Source of the DNA: RGIG3009 sp045590855
GTDB lineage: Bacteria; Bacillota; Clostridia; Oscillospirales; Acutalibacteraceae
Direction of reading: 5' to 3'
Assembly: GCA_045590855.1 (NCBI GenBank)
Contig: JAZNRV010000111.1
Coordinates: forward strand, 1 to 7,292
DNA: 7,292 nt
Below, in pieces: positions 1 through 4,976 of this stretch. The position numbers were made by a program, and so were the translations under genes. Each line of letters begins with the position of its first letter. The stretch's first letter is position 1. A model generated the notes under the pieces. It was given only the letters and a program-made list of their open reading frames with translations. It did no database searches and was not told where the DNA came from.

Positions 1-651
1 CGGAGTTGTGATTTTAATATTGCTGTAACTACCCTTTACCAACTTAACGGGATGTCCCAACAGTTCAACCATTTGGCAATCGTCGGTAATTTCCTTTTGA
101 TTTTTTTCGCAATAATCCAACGCCTGTAAATACAATTCGCGTTCAAAAATTTGTGGTGTTTGCATATTCCACAATGTTTCACGCGGCAGAGTGCTTATCA
201 CAAAGCCGTTATGGTCTACTTGCTTAATAGTATCCTTGGTCGGTACTGCCGCGGCGGCAGCGCCGTGTTCTACTGCCATAGCAACGACACGCTCAATAAT
301 TTCGGAAGTAATCAGCGGCCGTGCTCCGTCGTGAACGGCAATATAAGTTGACGTACTCTCGCAAACTTGCACCCCACACCGCGCCGATTCCCTGCGGCTA
401 TCACCGCCGACAACCACGTGCGTTAATTTGGTGATATTTTGCGCCTGTGCTATTTTTTGGACTTTTTCAATATCTTCCTGCCGTACAACCACAACAATTT
501 CATGTACGGCATCACACGCTTGAAAAGCAAGCAATGAATAAGCCAACAGCGGATTGCCGTGCAACGGCAGGAATTGCTTTGGGACACCCATACGGGTGGA
601 GCTTCCCGCCGCCAAAATCACAGCAGAAACAGGCTCTTTTGCGGTTGTCAT
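1..651 (-). CDS. ispD: 2-C-methyl-D-erythritol 4-phosphate cytidylyltransferase (IspD), 3' end cut by window edge
   Basis: IspD transfers CMP from CTP to 2-C-methyl-D-erythritol 4-phosphate, the third step of the MEP isoprenoid pathway, in the cytoplasm. Reading the complement from the ATG at 651-649 gives 217 open codons up to the window edge. The family signatures occur in order: the nucleotide-binding loop LAAGSSTRMGVPKQF (residues 13-27, with R20 and K25), GGDSRRES, VHDGARPL (H107, D108), the DTIK motif, R157 followed by QTPQIF (164-169), and SNIKITTP with K213. R157 and K213 fall at the same numbers as the catalytic residues of E. coli IspD (236 aa), so only about 15-20 C-terminal residues are missing. 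AAAGGAG (complement of 661-667) lies 9 nt before the start, and a consensus promoter lies just upstream. The related CDP-ribitol enzyme TarI/IspD2 is a less likely alternative. Confidence 0.95.
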   Translation of the reverse strand, partial: MTTAKEPVSAVILAAGSSTRMGVPKQFLPLHGNPLLAYSLLAFQACDAVHEIVVVVRQEDIEKVQKIAQAQNITKLTHVVVGGDSRRESARCGVQVCESTSTYIAVHDGARPLITSEIIERVVAMAVEHGAAAAAVPTKDTIKQVDHNGFVISTLPRETLWNMQTPQIFERELYLQALDYCEKNQKEITDDCQMVELLGHPVKLVKGSYSNIKITTP

Positions 652-699
652 CTATTTTCACTCCTTTACATTAAAAAACATTATCCTACCATAAAACAA

Positions 700-729
700 A
701 TTATATACCTTCCTATCAAAAAATGTCAA
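700..729 (-). promoter_or_regulatory. Sigma-A type promoter of ispD
   Basis: On the complement, a perfect -35 TTGACA (729-724) and a perfect -10 TATAAT (705-700) are separated by 18 bp. The predicted transcription start is near 693, giving ispD a short leader of about 40 nt with no room for a riboswitch. The -35 boxes of this promoter and of the divergent one at 760-788 are 30 bp apart, so a factor binding between them could affect both. This comes from sequence match only. Confidence 0.75.
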
Positions 730-759
730 CCGTCAGCCTAAACTCTTAAACATTTTCGA

Positions 760-788
760 TTGACAAAACGCATTTTTCGTTTTACAAT
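760..788 (+). promoter_or_regulatory. Sigma-A type promoter of the MFS transporter gene
   Basis: TTGACA (760-765) and TACAAT (783-788) are separated by 17 bp, a near-consensus housekeeping promoter. Transcription would start around 795, leaving an untranslated leader of about 110 nt before the ATG at 908. That is far longer than the leaders of the S-component and ZIP genes in this window (about 30 nt). Confidence 0.7.
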
Positions 789-907
789 TCATTCAAGCAC
801 TGAATTAATTGTTATTATGTGCTCTTTATACATCTTTGTGAAGGTTTTTCACAGAAAAAGTGCGCAATGACGACAAGCGTTTGTAAGCCACCGAAAGGAA
901 CTTTTTT
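789..907 (+). other. Long 5' leader of the MFS gene with small inverted repeats
   Basis: This stretch has no plausible gene. Just after the -10 box, AGCAC (796-800) and GTGCT (819-823) can pair around an 18-nt AT-rich spacer containing the palindrome AATTAATT (803-810). Further on, TGTGAA (837-842) and TTCACA (848-853) form a 6-bp hairpin with a 5-nt loop, extendable by one or two weaker pairs. No U-run follows, so it is not an intrinsic terminator. I recognise no known riboswitch core. The ribosome binding site AAAGGAA (894-900) is 7 nt before the start codon. Confidence 0.3.
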
Positions 908-2206
908 ATGACTTCTTTTCGCAACAATTCGGCAAAAGAAAAGGCCAGCAAAGTATTCTTTTGGACCTGCTTTACCATTTATGCCATTATCTCCATGACA
1001 AAAGGGGCTTATGCCGCCTCTATTGCTTCTATTGTTGGAGAAGGTTTGTTCAACAAATCTTCGGCCGGTATTATCAACGCCGGTTTTTACTTGTTTTACG
1101 GTATTGGGCAATTGCTTGGTATAAAAATCGTAGACAACGTATCCCCCACCAAGTTAGTAACCGTCACGCTGGTCGGCACGCTGGTCTCTACTATTGGTAT
1201 GGCTGTTTCAACTAATTTCGTGATGTTACTTTGTTTTTGGAGTTTTTGCGGATTAATACAATTTTCTATTTGGCCTGCCATTGTTCGTATTCTTTCGGAA
1301 TATTTGCTGATTACGCACCGCAACAAAGCCAACACCATTATTTCTTTTTCGTATTGCTTTGGCTCCTTCATCAACTATTTGACCGTTTCGATAATTTTGG
1401 CTGTATCGCGTTGGACAATGTTGTTTTGGGTAACTTCTCTCATTCTTCTGTTTTGCTTGTTTGCTTGGTTTTTTGTGTTGCGAAAAACCAAACAAGAAAT
1501 TTCCGTCATTGTAGAGGAAAACAAAAATTTCAACGAACAACTGACACGGATAAAACGTTCCCCCGTCAACAGTTCCTCACATGGCTTTATGAAACTGTTG
1601 TTTGTCAGCGGTCTTTTGTTTTTGTTACTTCCCGCGTTATTCCGCACAGCGTTGGATGTAGGCGTTAAATCTTGGATTCCCACCATGATTGTGGAAAACT
1701 ATTCCGTTTCCGCGGGATTTGCCAGTACGTTGACAACCATACTCGTGTTTATTAACGCGACCGGAGTTTTCTTGGTAGGTTTTTTGTACCCCCACAAAAT
1801 CCAAAACGCGGTTTTGGGGTACGCTTTGTGCTTTTTAACCGCACTTCCCTTCTCGCTGTTGTTACTGTTAGTCGGCAGAATTGACGTTGCCATCGTCGTG
1901 TTTGCTTTAACCGTTATTACCACACTGATGTATTCTTGTCATCAGTTTATTAACATCATCATCCCTTCGTATTTTATTCCGTATCACAAAGCCGGAAGCG
2001 TGGCTTCGATTTTGAACGCCACCGCTTCGTTTGGCGCGGTATTTGCTAACATTGCCTTTGGCTTTTTGGCAGAGCATTACGGTTGGACGGTTACCATCGC
2101 TTCTTGGAGCGTGATAATTTTACTTTCCTTCGTGTTTTGCGTTGTTGCAACACCGTTTTGGAGAGCGTTTGTCAGTCAAAGAAACACTTTATCCAAAAAG
2201 AGGTAA
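908..2206 (+). CDS. MFS transporter, organophosphate:phosphate antiporter (OPA)-like
   Basis: A 432-residue inner-membrane protein with about 12 hydrophobic helices in two blocks, split by a charged loop near residues 195-220 (RKTKQEISVIVEENKN onward), the usual MFS plan and length. Similarity to the GlpT/UhpT-type OPA family is inferred from order and motifs. Helix 1 is followed by a GAYAASIASIV segment and by AGFYLFYGIGQLLG in helix 2, then CGLIQFSIWPAIVRIL in helix 4, and R246 in LFRTALDVGVKSWIPT in helix 7. In GlpT two arginines (R45 and R269) bind phosphate. R246 here matches the second, but the first appears to be T31 followed by K32. The substrate may therefore not be a simple organophosphate. 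The start at 908 has AAAGGAA 7 nt upstream. The gene is followed after 5 nt by a broken oxidoreductase ORF, probably on the same transcript. The exact substrate cannot be named. Confidence 0.8.
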   Translation: MTSFRNNSAKEKASKVFFWTCFTIYAIISMTKGAYAASIASIVGEGLFNKSSAGIINAGFYLFYGIGQLLGIKIVDNVSPTKLVTVTLVGTLVSTIGMAVSTNFVMLLCFWSFCGLIQFSIWPAIVRILSEYLLITHRNKANTIISFSYCFGSFINYLTVSIILAVSRWTMLFWVTSLILLFCLFAWFFVLRKTKQEISVIVEENKNFNEQLTRIKRSPVNSSSHGFMKLLFVSGLLFLLLPALFRTALDVGVKSWIPTMIVENYSVSAGFASTLTTILVFINATGVFLVGFLYPHKIQNAVLGYALCFLTALPFSLLLLLVGRIDVAIVVFALTVITTLMYSCHQFINIIIPSYFIPYHKAGSVASILNATASFGAVFANIAFGFLAEHYGWTVTIASWSVIILLSFVFCVVATPFWRAFVSQRNTLSKKR

Positions 2207-2211
2207 TCTTC

Positions 2212-2607
2212 GTGAACGATATTTGCTTGCTCGGCAAAAAAATCGGTACCATCGGTGACTTTGCTGCATTCTCCATCGATGCGGCAAAATGCAAAATTGA
2301 ATTTTACGGTACCAAGGGCAGCATTTTTGCACAAGGTACCATTTCGCAGGTGGAGGGCGGCACCATCGAAGTGTTATGCTCCGATGATACCATCGGTTAT
2401 GATGCCAGCCAAAACCGTGGCGAAGTGCAATCCATGGACATTCAAGTGGAATTTGGCAATATGTACACCAAAGAAATCACCTGTTTTGGCGAAGCGGTTT
2501 CCGGCAAACGCAAAGTGCCTATCACGGCGGCGGATGCCATTGCCTCGCAAAAGGTGGTAGAAGCCACTTACACGAGCAATCAAAGCAAAGCCTATCAACA
2601 ACTGTAA
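2212..2607 (+). CDS. C-terminal fragment of a Gfo/Idh/MocA-family oxidoreductase (probable gene remnant)
   Basis: The 131-residue product matches only the last third of a Gfo/Idh/MocA sugar or inositol dehydrogenase. It has a GKKIGTIGDF strand, KIEFYGTKGSIF (the typical leiyGtkGtl strand-turn of the alpha/beta C-terminal domain), GNMYTKEITCFGEAVSGKRK (the helix preceding the conserved C-terminal segment), and a last helix DAIASQKVVEATYTS. The N-terminal Rossmann NAD(P)-binding domain with its GxGxxG loop and the EKP motif (about 200 residues) is absent, so it cannot be an active dehydrogenase by itself. The reading frame stays open upstream to 2083, but that part lies inside the MFS gene in another frame and does not resemble the family. 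A GTG at 2212 with AGAGGT about 9 nt upstream, overlapping the MFS stop codon, is the likeliest start if it is translated. Deletion or rearrangement is inferred. Confidence 0.7.
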   Translation: MNDICLLGKKIGTIGDFAAFSIDAAKCKIEFYGTKGSIFAQGTISQVEGGTIEVLCSDDTIGYDASQNRGEVQSMDIQVEFGNMYTKEITCFGEAVSGKRKVPITAADAIASQKVVEATYTSNQSKAYQQL

Positions 2608-2613
2608 ATCGGT

Positions 2614-2642
2614 GGGGAGTGAAACTTTCACTCCCCGTTTTT
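2614..2642 (+). terminator. Intrinsic terminator after the MFS-oxidoreductase unit
   Basis: GGGGAGTG (2614-2621) pairs perfectly with CACTCCCC (2629-2636), and the AAACTTT between them can add up to three A-T pairs. A T-run follows at 2638-2642. It begins 6 nt after the oxidoreductase stop codon and cleanly separates this unit from the next promoter at 2666. Confidence 0.88.
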
Positions 2643-2665
2643 CATTGTTGCGAGATTAAAAATTA

Positions 2666-2693
2666 TTGACTTACAAGAAAATTATGATACACT
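2666..2693 (+). promoter_or_regulatory. Extended -10 promoter of the ECF S-component gene
   Basis: TTGACT (2666-2671) and TACACT (2688-2693) have a 16-bp spacer. A TG dinucleotide one base before the -10 box makes it an extended -10 promoter. Predicted start is near 2700, giving a leader of about 30 nt. That is too short for a vitamin riboswitch of the kind often found upstream of ECF S components. Confidence 0.75.
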
Positions 2694-2728
2694 ATTTTAA
2701 TAACAACAGTTATGAAAGGAAGATACCT

Positions 2729-3232
2729 ATGAAAACAAACAAAACGATAAAATTGGTACAAAGTGCCGTTGTTTTTGCATTGGTGTTTACCGCAACGTGG
2801 TTCGTTGTTCCCTCCCCTTTTTTTGGGAATATCAATTTGGGTGACTCCATGATTTTGGTGGGCTCACTGGTACTTGGCGGACCTTGGGCGGTCGTTGCTT
2901 GCTCTTTGGCAGCGGCATTGTGCGATTTTGCTGCCGGCTATGCCGTGTACGCTCCCGCTACCTTGCTTATCAAAGCGGGTATGGTTTTGGTAATGTTGCT
3001 GTTTAGAAAACTATCCAAAAAACCGTTAATCACTCTTCTGTCTGCTGTTTGTGCTGAATTAGTCATGGCAGCCGGATACTTGGTATACGAGGCCTGGATT
3101 TTAGGGTACGGTTTTGCTGCTGTACTCAACGTTCCGTTCAATCTCATTCAGGGTGCTTTGAACATTGTATTAGCTTTGTTAATATTGACATTACTTAAAA
3201 AAATTGGAGTCTTAAAATTGGAAGATAGTTGA
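2729..3232 (+). CDS. ECF transporter S component (substrate-binding membrane subunit), substrate unknown
   Basis: A 167-residue, very hydrophobic protein with about five to six membrane helices and a short basic N-terminus, the size and shape of ECF (energy-coupling factor) S components. These bind a vitamin or related micronutrient and dock onto a shared EcfT/EcfA module. Family-like features are an AxxxA pattern in helix 1 (A13, A17), known in S components as the contact with EcfT, the NLGD turn at 36-39 opening helix 2, and CDFAAGYAVYAPATLLIKAG (65-84), typical of the PF07155/PF12822-type S subunits. No EcfA or EcfT gene is in the window, so a group II arrangement with the module elsewhere is inferred. 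The ATG at 2729 is chosen because AAAGGA lies 8 nt before it; in-frame codons upstream reach into the promoter. No leader riboswitch reveals the substrate. Confidence 0.8.
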   Translation: MKTNKTIKLVQSAVVFALVFTATWFVVPSPFFGNINLGDSMILVGSLVLGGPWAVVACSLAAALCDFAAGYAVYAPATLLIKAGMVLVMLLFRKLSKKPLITLLSAVCAELVMAAGYLVYEAWILGYGFAAVLNVPFNLIQGALNIVLALLILTLLKKIGVLKLEDS

Positions 3233-3257
3233 CCGAATTGGTAGTTTATGGTACACT
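3229..3257 (+). promoter_or_regulatory. Extended -10 promoter of the ZIP-rubrerythrin operon
   Basis: TTGACC (3229-3234) and TACACT (3252-3257) have a 17-bp spacer and TG one base before the -10 box. The -35 box overlaps the TGA stop codon of the upstream S-component gene. Predicted start is near 3264, so the in-frame GTG at 3273 would have almost no leader and no ribosome binding site. This supports the ATG at 3294 as the ZIP start. Confidence 0.72.
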
Positions 3258-3293
3258 GTTTTCAATAAAAATGTGTTGGAACGAGGGGATTAT

Positions 3294-4052
3294 ATGGAGA
3301 TGGCACTGTTAACCGCACTTGGCGTCGGCGGTGCTACACTGATTGGTGCCATATTGGGATTTGCCTTCAAAAAAATATCTCACCGTTTCAGTGACCTTGT
3401 TTTGAGTTTTGCTGCCGGCATCATGCTTTGTGCGGCAGTTTTGGGGCTGATTCTCCCCGCTTTGGAAAGCGGCGGTAAGTTTGCAGTTGGGGTCACTGTT
3501 TTGGGAGTTTTCAGCGGCGCGATTGTACTAAACTTAGCAGACCGCTTAACCCCGCATTTGCATCGCTTGGTCGGCAGTGAGTTTGAAGCTCATCCTGGCA
3601 GCACCACTCATATTAACAAACTGCTTTTGTTTGTATTGGCGATTGCCATTCACAATTTTCCCGAGGGAATTGCCGCCGGTGTCGGCTTTGGCTCGGGCAA
3701 CACCGCAGAAGCTCTCACCATTGCCGGTGGTATCGCTCTGCAAAACATTCCGGAAGGCATGGTTATCATTGCACCGTTATTATCTACGGGCGTTTCACCC
3801 AAACGAACGTTGATAGCGGCATCTCTCACCGGTTTGGTGGAAGTCGTCGGTACCTTGTTGGGCTTTTTTGCCGTCAGCGTGTCCACCGCCATTCTCCCCT
3901 TTGCCCTTTCGTTTGCCGGCGGTACCATGCTGTATATTATCAGCGACGAAATGATTCCCGAAACCCACGCGCACGGTAACGAACGCGGTGCCACCTATGC
4001 ACTGCTTGTCGGCTTTTGCGTGATGTTACTGATTGATTACTTTGTAGGATAA
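3294..4052 (+). CDS. ZIP family divalent metal transporter
   Basis: A 252-residue membrane protein with about eight hydrophobic helices, matching bacterial ZupT/GufA-like ZIP proteins (about 250-270 aa), which import Zn2+, Fe2+ or Mn2+. The two diagnostic metal-site motifs are intact: HNFPEG (H120-G125, helix 4) and QNIPEG (Q150-G155, helix 5). The loop before helix 4 (DRLTPHLHRLVG and onward) carries several histidines, as usual in the family. A last-loop segment SDEMIPETHAHG follows helix 7. The ATG at 3294 is preceded by GAGGGG 5 nt upstream. The rubrerythrin gene starts 31 nt after the stop with no terminator between, so the two are probably co-transcribed. Co-transcription with a di-iron protein suggests iron or manganese as a cargo, but the sequence does not settle metal specificity. 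Confidence 0.88.
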   Translation: MEMALLTALGVGGATLIGAILGFAFKKISHRFSDLVLSFAAGIMLCAAVLGLILPALESGGKFAVGVTVLGVFSGAIVLNLADRLTPHLHRLVGSEFEAHPGSTTHINKLLLFVLAIAIHNFPEGIAAGVGFGSGNTAEALTIAGGIALQNIPEGMVIIAPLLSTGVSPKRTLIAASLTGLVEVVGTLLGFFAVSVSTAILPFALSFAGGTMLYIISDEMIPETHAHGNERGATYALLVGFCVMLLIDYFVG

Positions 4053-4083
4053 AACTCAAAAAACATATAAAGGAGAGAAAACC

Positions 4084-4620
4084 ATGAACAAGTATGCAGG
4101 AACGCAAACCGAAAAAAATTTAGAAGCCGCTTTTGCCGGCGAATCCCAAGCGAGAAACAAATATACGTATTTTGCTTCTCGCGCCAAAAAAGAAGGCTTT
4201 GAGCAAATTGCCGCCTTGTTCCAAAAAACCGCTGATAATGAAAAAGAACACGCTAAACTGTGGTTCAAAGAACTCAACGGCATTGGCGACACAGCCGAAA
4301 ACTTACTCCATGCCGCCGAGGGCGAAAACTATGAATGGACCGACATGTACGAAGGTTTTGCCAAAACGGCTGACGAAGAAGGTTTTCATGAATTGGCTGC
4401 CAAATTCCGTTTGGTTGCCGCTATTGAAAAACATCACGAAGAACGCTATCGCGCTTTGTTAGCGAACGTTGAAACCGCCAAAGTGTTTGAAAAGAGCGAA
4501 GTGAAGGTTTGGGAATGCCGCAACTGTGGACATTTGGTCATCGGCACCAAAGCACCCGAACTGTGCCCCACCTGCGCTCATCCGCAAAGTTATTTTGAAG
4601 TACACGCCGAGAACTATTAA
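4084..4620 (+). CDS. rbr: Rubrerythrin
   Basis: A cytoplasmic peroxide-reducing protein of anaerobes: an N-terminal four-helix di-iron domain that reduces H2O2 to water and a C-terminal rubredoxin-like FeS4 domain that passes electrons to it. Length (178 aa) is typical. The di-iron ligands are visible: E20 in AGESQAR, E53 and H56 in NEKEH, E81 and E84 in GENYEW, and E115 and H118 in IEKHH. E20, E53 and H56 share numbers with the Desulfovibrio vulgaris protein. The rubredoxin-like site is C145-RN-C148 and C161-PT-C164. The start has AAGGAG 8 nt upstream. It follows the ZIP transporter gene closely, consistent with joint metal supply and oxidative-stress defence. No hairpin terminator is visible after the stop; the next promoter begins 18 nt later. 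Confidence 0.95.
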   Translation: MNKYAGTQTEKNLEAAFAGESQARNKYTYFASRAKKEGFEQIAALFQKTADNEKEHAKLWFKELNGIGDTAENLLHAAEGENYEWTDMYEGFAKTADEEGFHELAAKFRLVAAIEKHHEERYRALLANVETAKVFEKSEVKVWECRNCGHLVIGTKAPELCPTCAHPQSYFEVHAENY

Positions 4621-4637
4621 TTCCTCAAAAATAATGG

Positions 4638-4666
4638 TTGACAAACAAACAAAAGCGTGATATACT
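4638..4666 (+). promoter_or_regulatory. Extended -10 promoter driving the T-box leader
   Basis: TTGACA (4638-4643), a 17-bp spacer, and TATACT (4661-4666) with TG one base before it. This is the closest to consensus of the four extended -10 promoters in the window, and it places the transcript start near 4673, right before T-box Stem I. A very strong promoter behind an attenuator is the expected design for T-box control. Confidence 0.85.
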
Positions 4667-4870
4667 TTCTCAAAGATATGAAAGGCTATGACGAAGACGG
4701 TATTGAAACGAAGTTTTCAGAGAGTCGGTGTTTGGTGCGAACCGATAACGGAATTTCAAAATTACCTATCACTTCTGAGCTGAAAGGCTGAAATTTTAGT
4801 AAGTCTTTTCGTGATTGCCGCGTTAGTGCATACGGGTTGTTTGACCCTGAGGGGCGACGTTACGTCGCAA

Positions 4871-4915
4871 TTTGAGTGGTACCGCGAGTGAACGATTGTT
4901 TTCACCCGTCTCAAA
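4871..4915 (+). promoter_or_regulatory. T-box antiterminator
   Basis: TTTGAG (4871-4876) pairs with CTCAAA (4910-4915), and GCG (4884-4886) pairs with CGT (4907-4909). These flank the bulge TGGTACC (4877-4883), which would capture the tRNA acceptor end. The 3' strand CGTCTCAAA is also the 5' arm of the terminator hairpin, so the two structures exclude each other, as in standard T-boxes. Confidence 0.88.
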
Positions 4916-4941
4916 GCAAACTTTGAGATGGGTGTTTTTTT
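4903..4941 (+). terminator. T-box regulated intrinsic terminator
   Basis: A 14-bp stem, CACCCGTCTCAAAG (4903-4916) with CTTTGAGATGGGTG (4921-4934), holds one G-U pair, closes on a CAAA loop, and is followed by seven T (4935-4941). It is the default OFF state of the leader. The Shine-Dalgarno site at 4964-4970 lies outside the hairpin, so control is at transcription rather than translation. Confidence 0.93.
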
Positions 4942-4976
4942 ATTTTCGCCCATCTGGCAGTATAGGAGGTTTTACT

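Larger units (their letters stand above)
4673..4941 (+). promoter_or_regulatory. T-box riboswitch leader (tRNA-sensing, transcriptional)
   Basis: T-box leaders bind an uncharged tRNA through a specifier triplet and its NCCA end, and then prevent termination. Visible parts: a Stem I base with kink-turn elements ATGA (4688-4691) and GA (4777-4778); lower helix GAAG (4693-4696) with CTTC (4772-4775); the AGAGAG bulge (4719-4724); the distal arm TCGGT (4725-4729) with ACCGA (4741-4745), enclosing GTTTGGTGCGA. A linker with small hairpins follows, including GCGACG (4854-4859) with CGTCGC (4863-4868). The T-box core GAGTGGTACCGCG is at 4874-4886. The TGGT bulge would pair with ACCA, so the tRNA discriminator base should be A, as in tRNA-Ile and tRNA-Tyr but not tRNA-Gly. 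The specifier is uncertain: ATC (4768-4770, Ile) best fits the spacing to the conserved GAG. It ends just before the gene for the HTH-cupin-acyl-CoA synthetase. Confidence 0.93.

Noticed and set aside
447..741. Plus-strand ORFs at 447-674 and 559-741
   Set aside because: They are antisense to ispD or run into its promoter. The complement encodes a clear IspD with catalytic residues at the expected positions.
1231..1668. 145-codon ORF inside the transporter gene, plus opposite-strand ORFs at 1096-1374, 1253-1540 and 1375-1686
   Set aside because: They overlap the well-supported MFS reading frame, have no ribosome binding sites and show no family-like sequence. They arise from hydrophobic codon bias.
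2083..2211. Upstream start for the oxidoreductase-like ORF
   Set aside because: This part overlaps the end of the MFS gene in another frame and encodes no family-like sequence. The recognisable domain begins only after the GTG at 2212.
2666..2728. TTG start at 2666 for the ECF S component
   Set aside because: It coincides with the -35 box of the promoter. The extra 21 residues are unlike an S component, and ATG 2729 has its own AAAGGA site.
3273..3293. GTG start for the ZIP transporter
   Set aside because: It lies about 10 nt after the predicted transcription start with no ribosome binding site. ATG 3294 has GAGGGG at proper spacing and begins the hydrophobic helix as in the family.
4053..4083. 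Terminator or promoter between the ZIP and rubrerythrin genes
   Set aside because: The 31-nt gap is A-rich with a Shine-Dalgarno site only. There is no inverted repeat and no -35/-10 pair.
4854..4868. GCGACG-TTA-CGTCGC hairpin as an independent terminator
   Set aside because: No T-run follows. It sits directly before the T-box core and is best read as an internal hairpin of the leader.
4872..4976. In-frame ATG at 4872 as the start of the HTH-cupin-synthetase protein (35 extra residues)
   Set aside because: It lies inside the T-box antiterminator/terminator, has no ribosome binding site, and its translation does not resemble the family. ATG 4977 has AGGAGGT 6 nt upstream.
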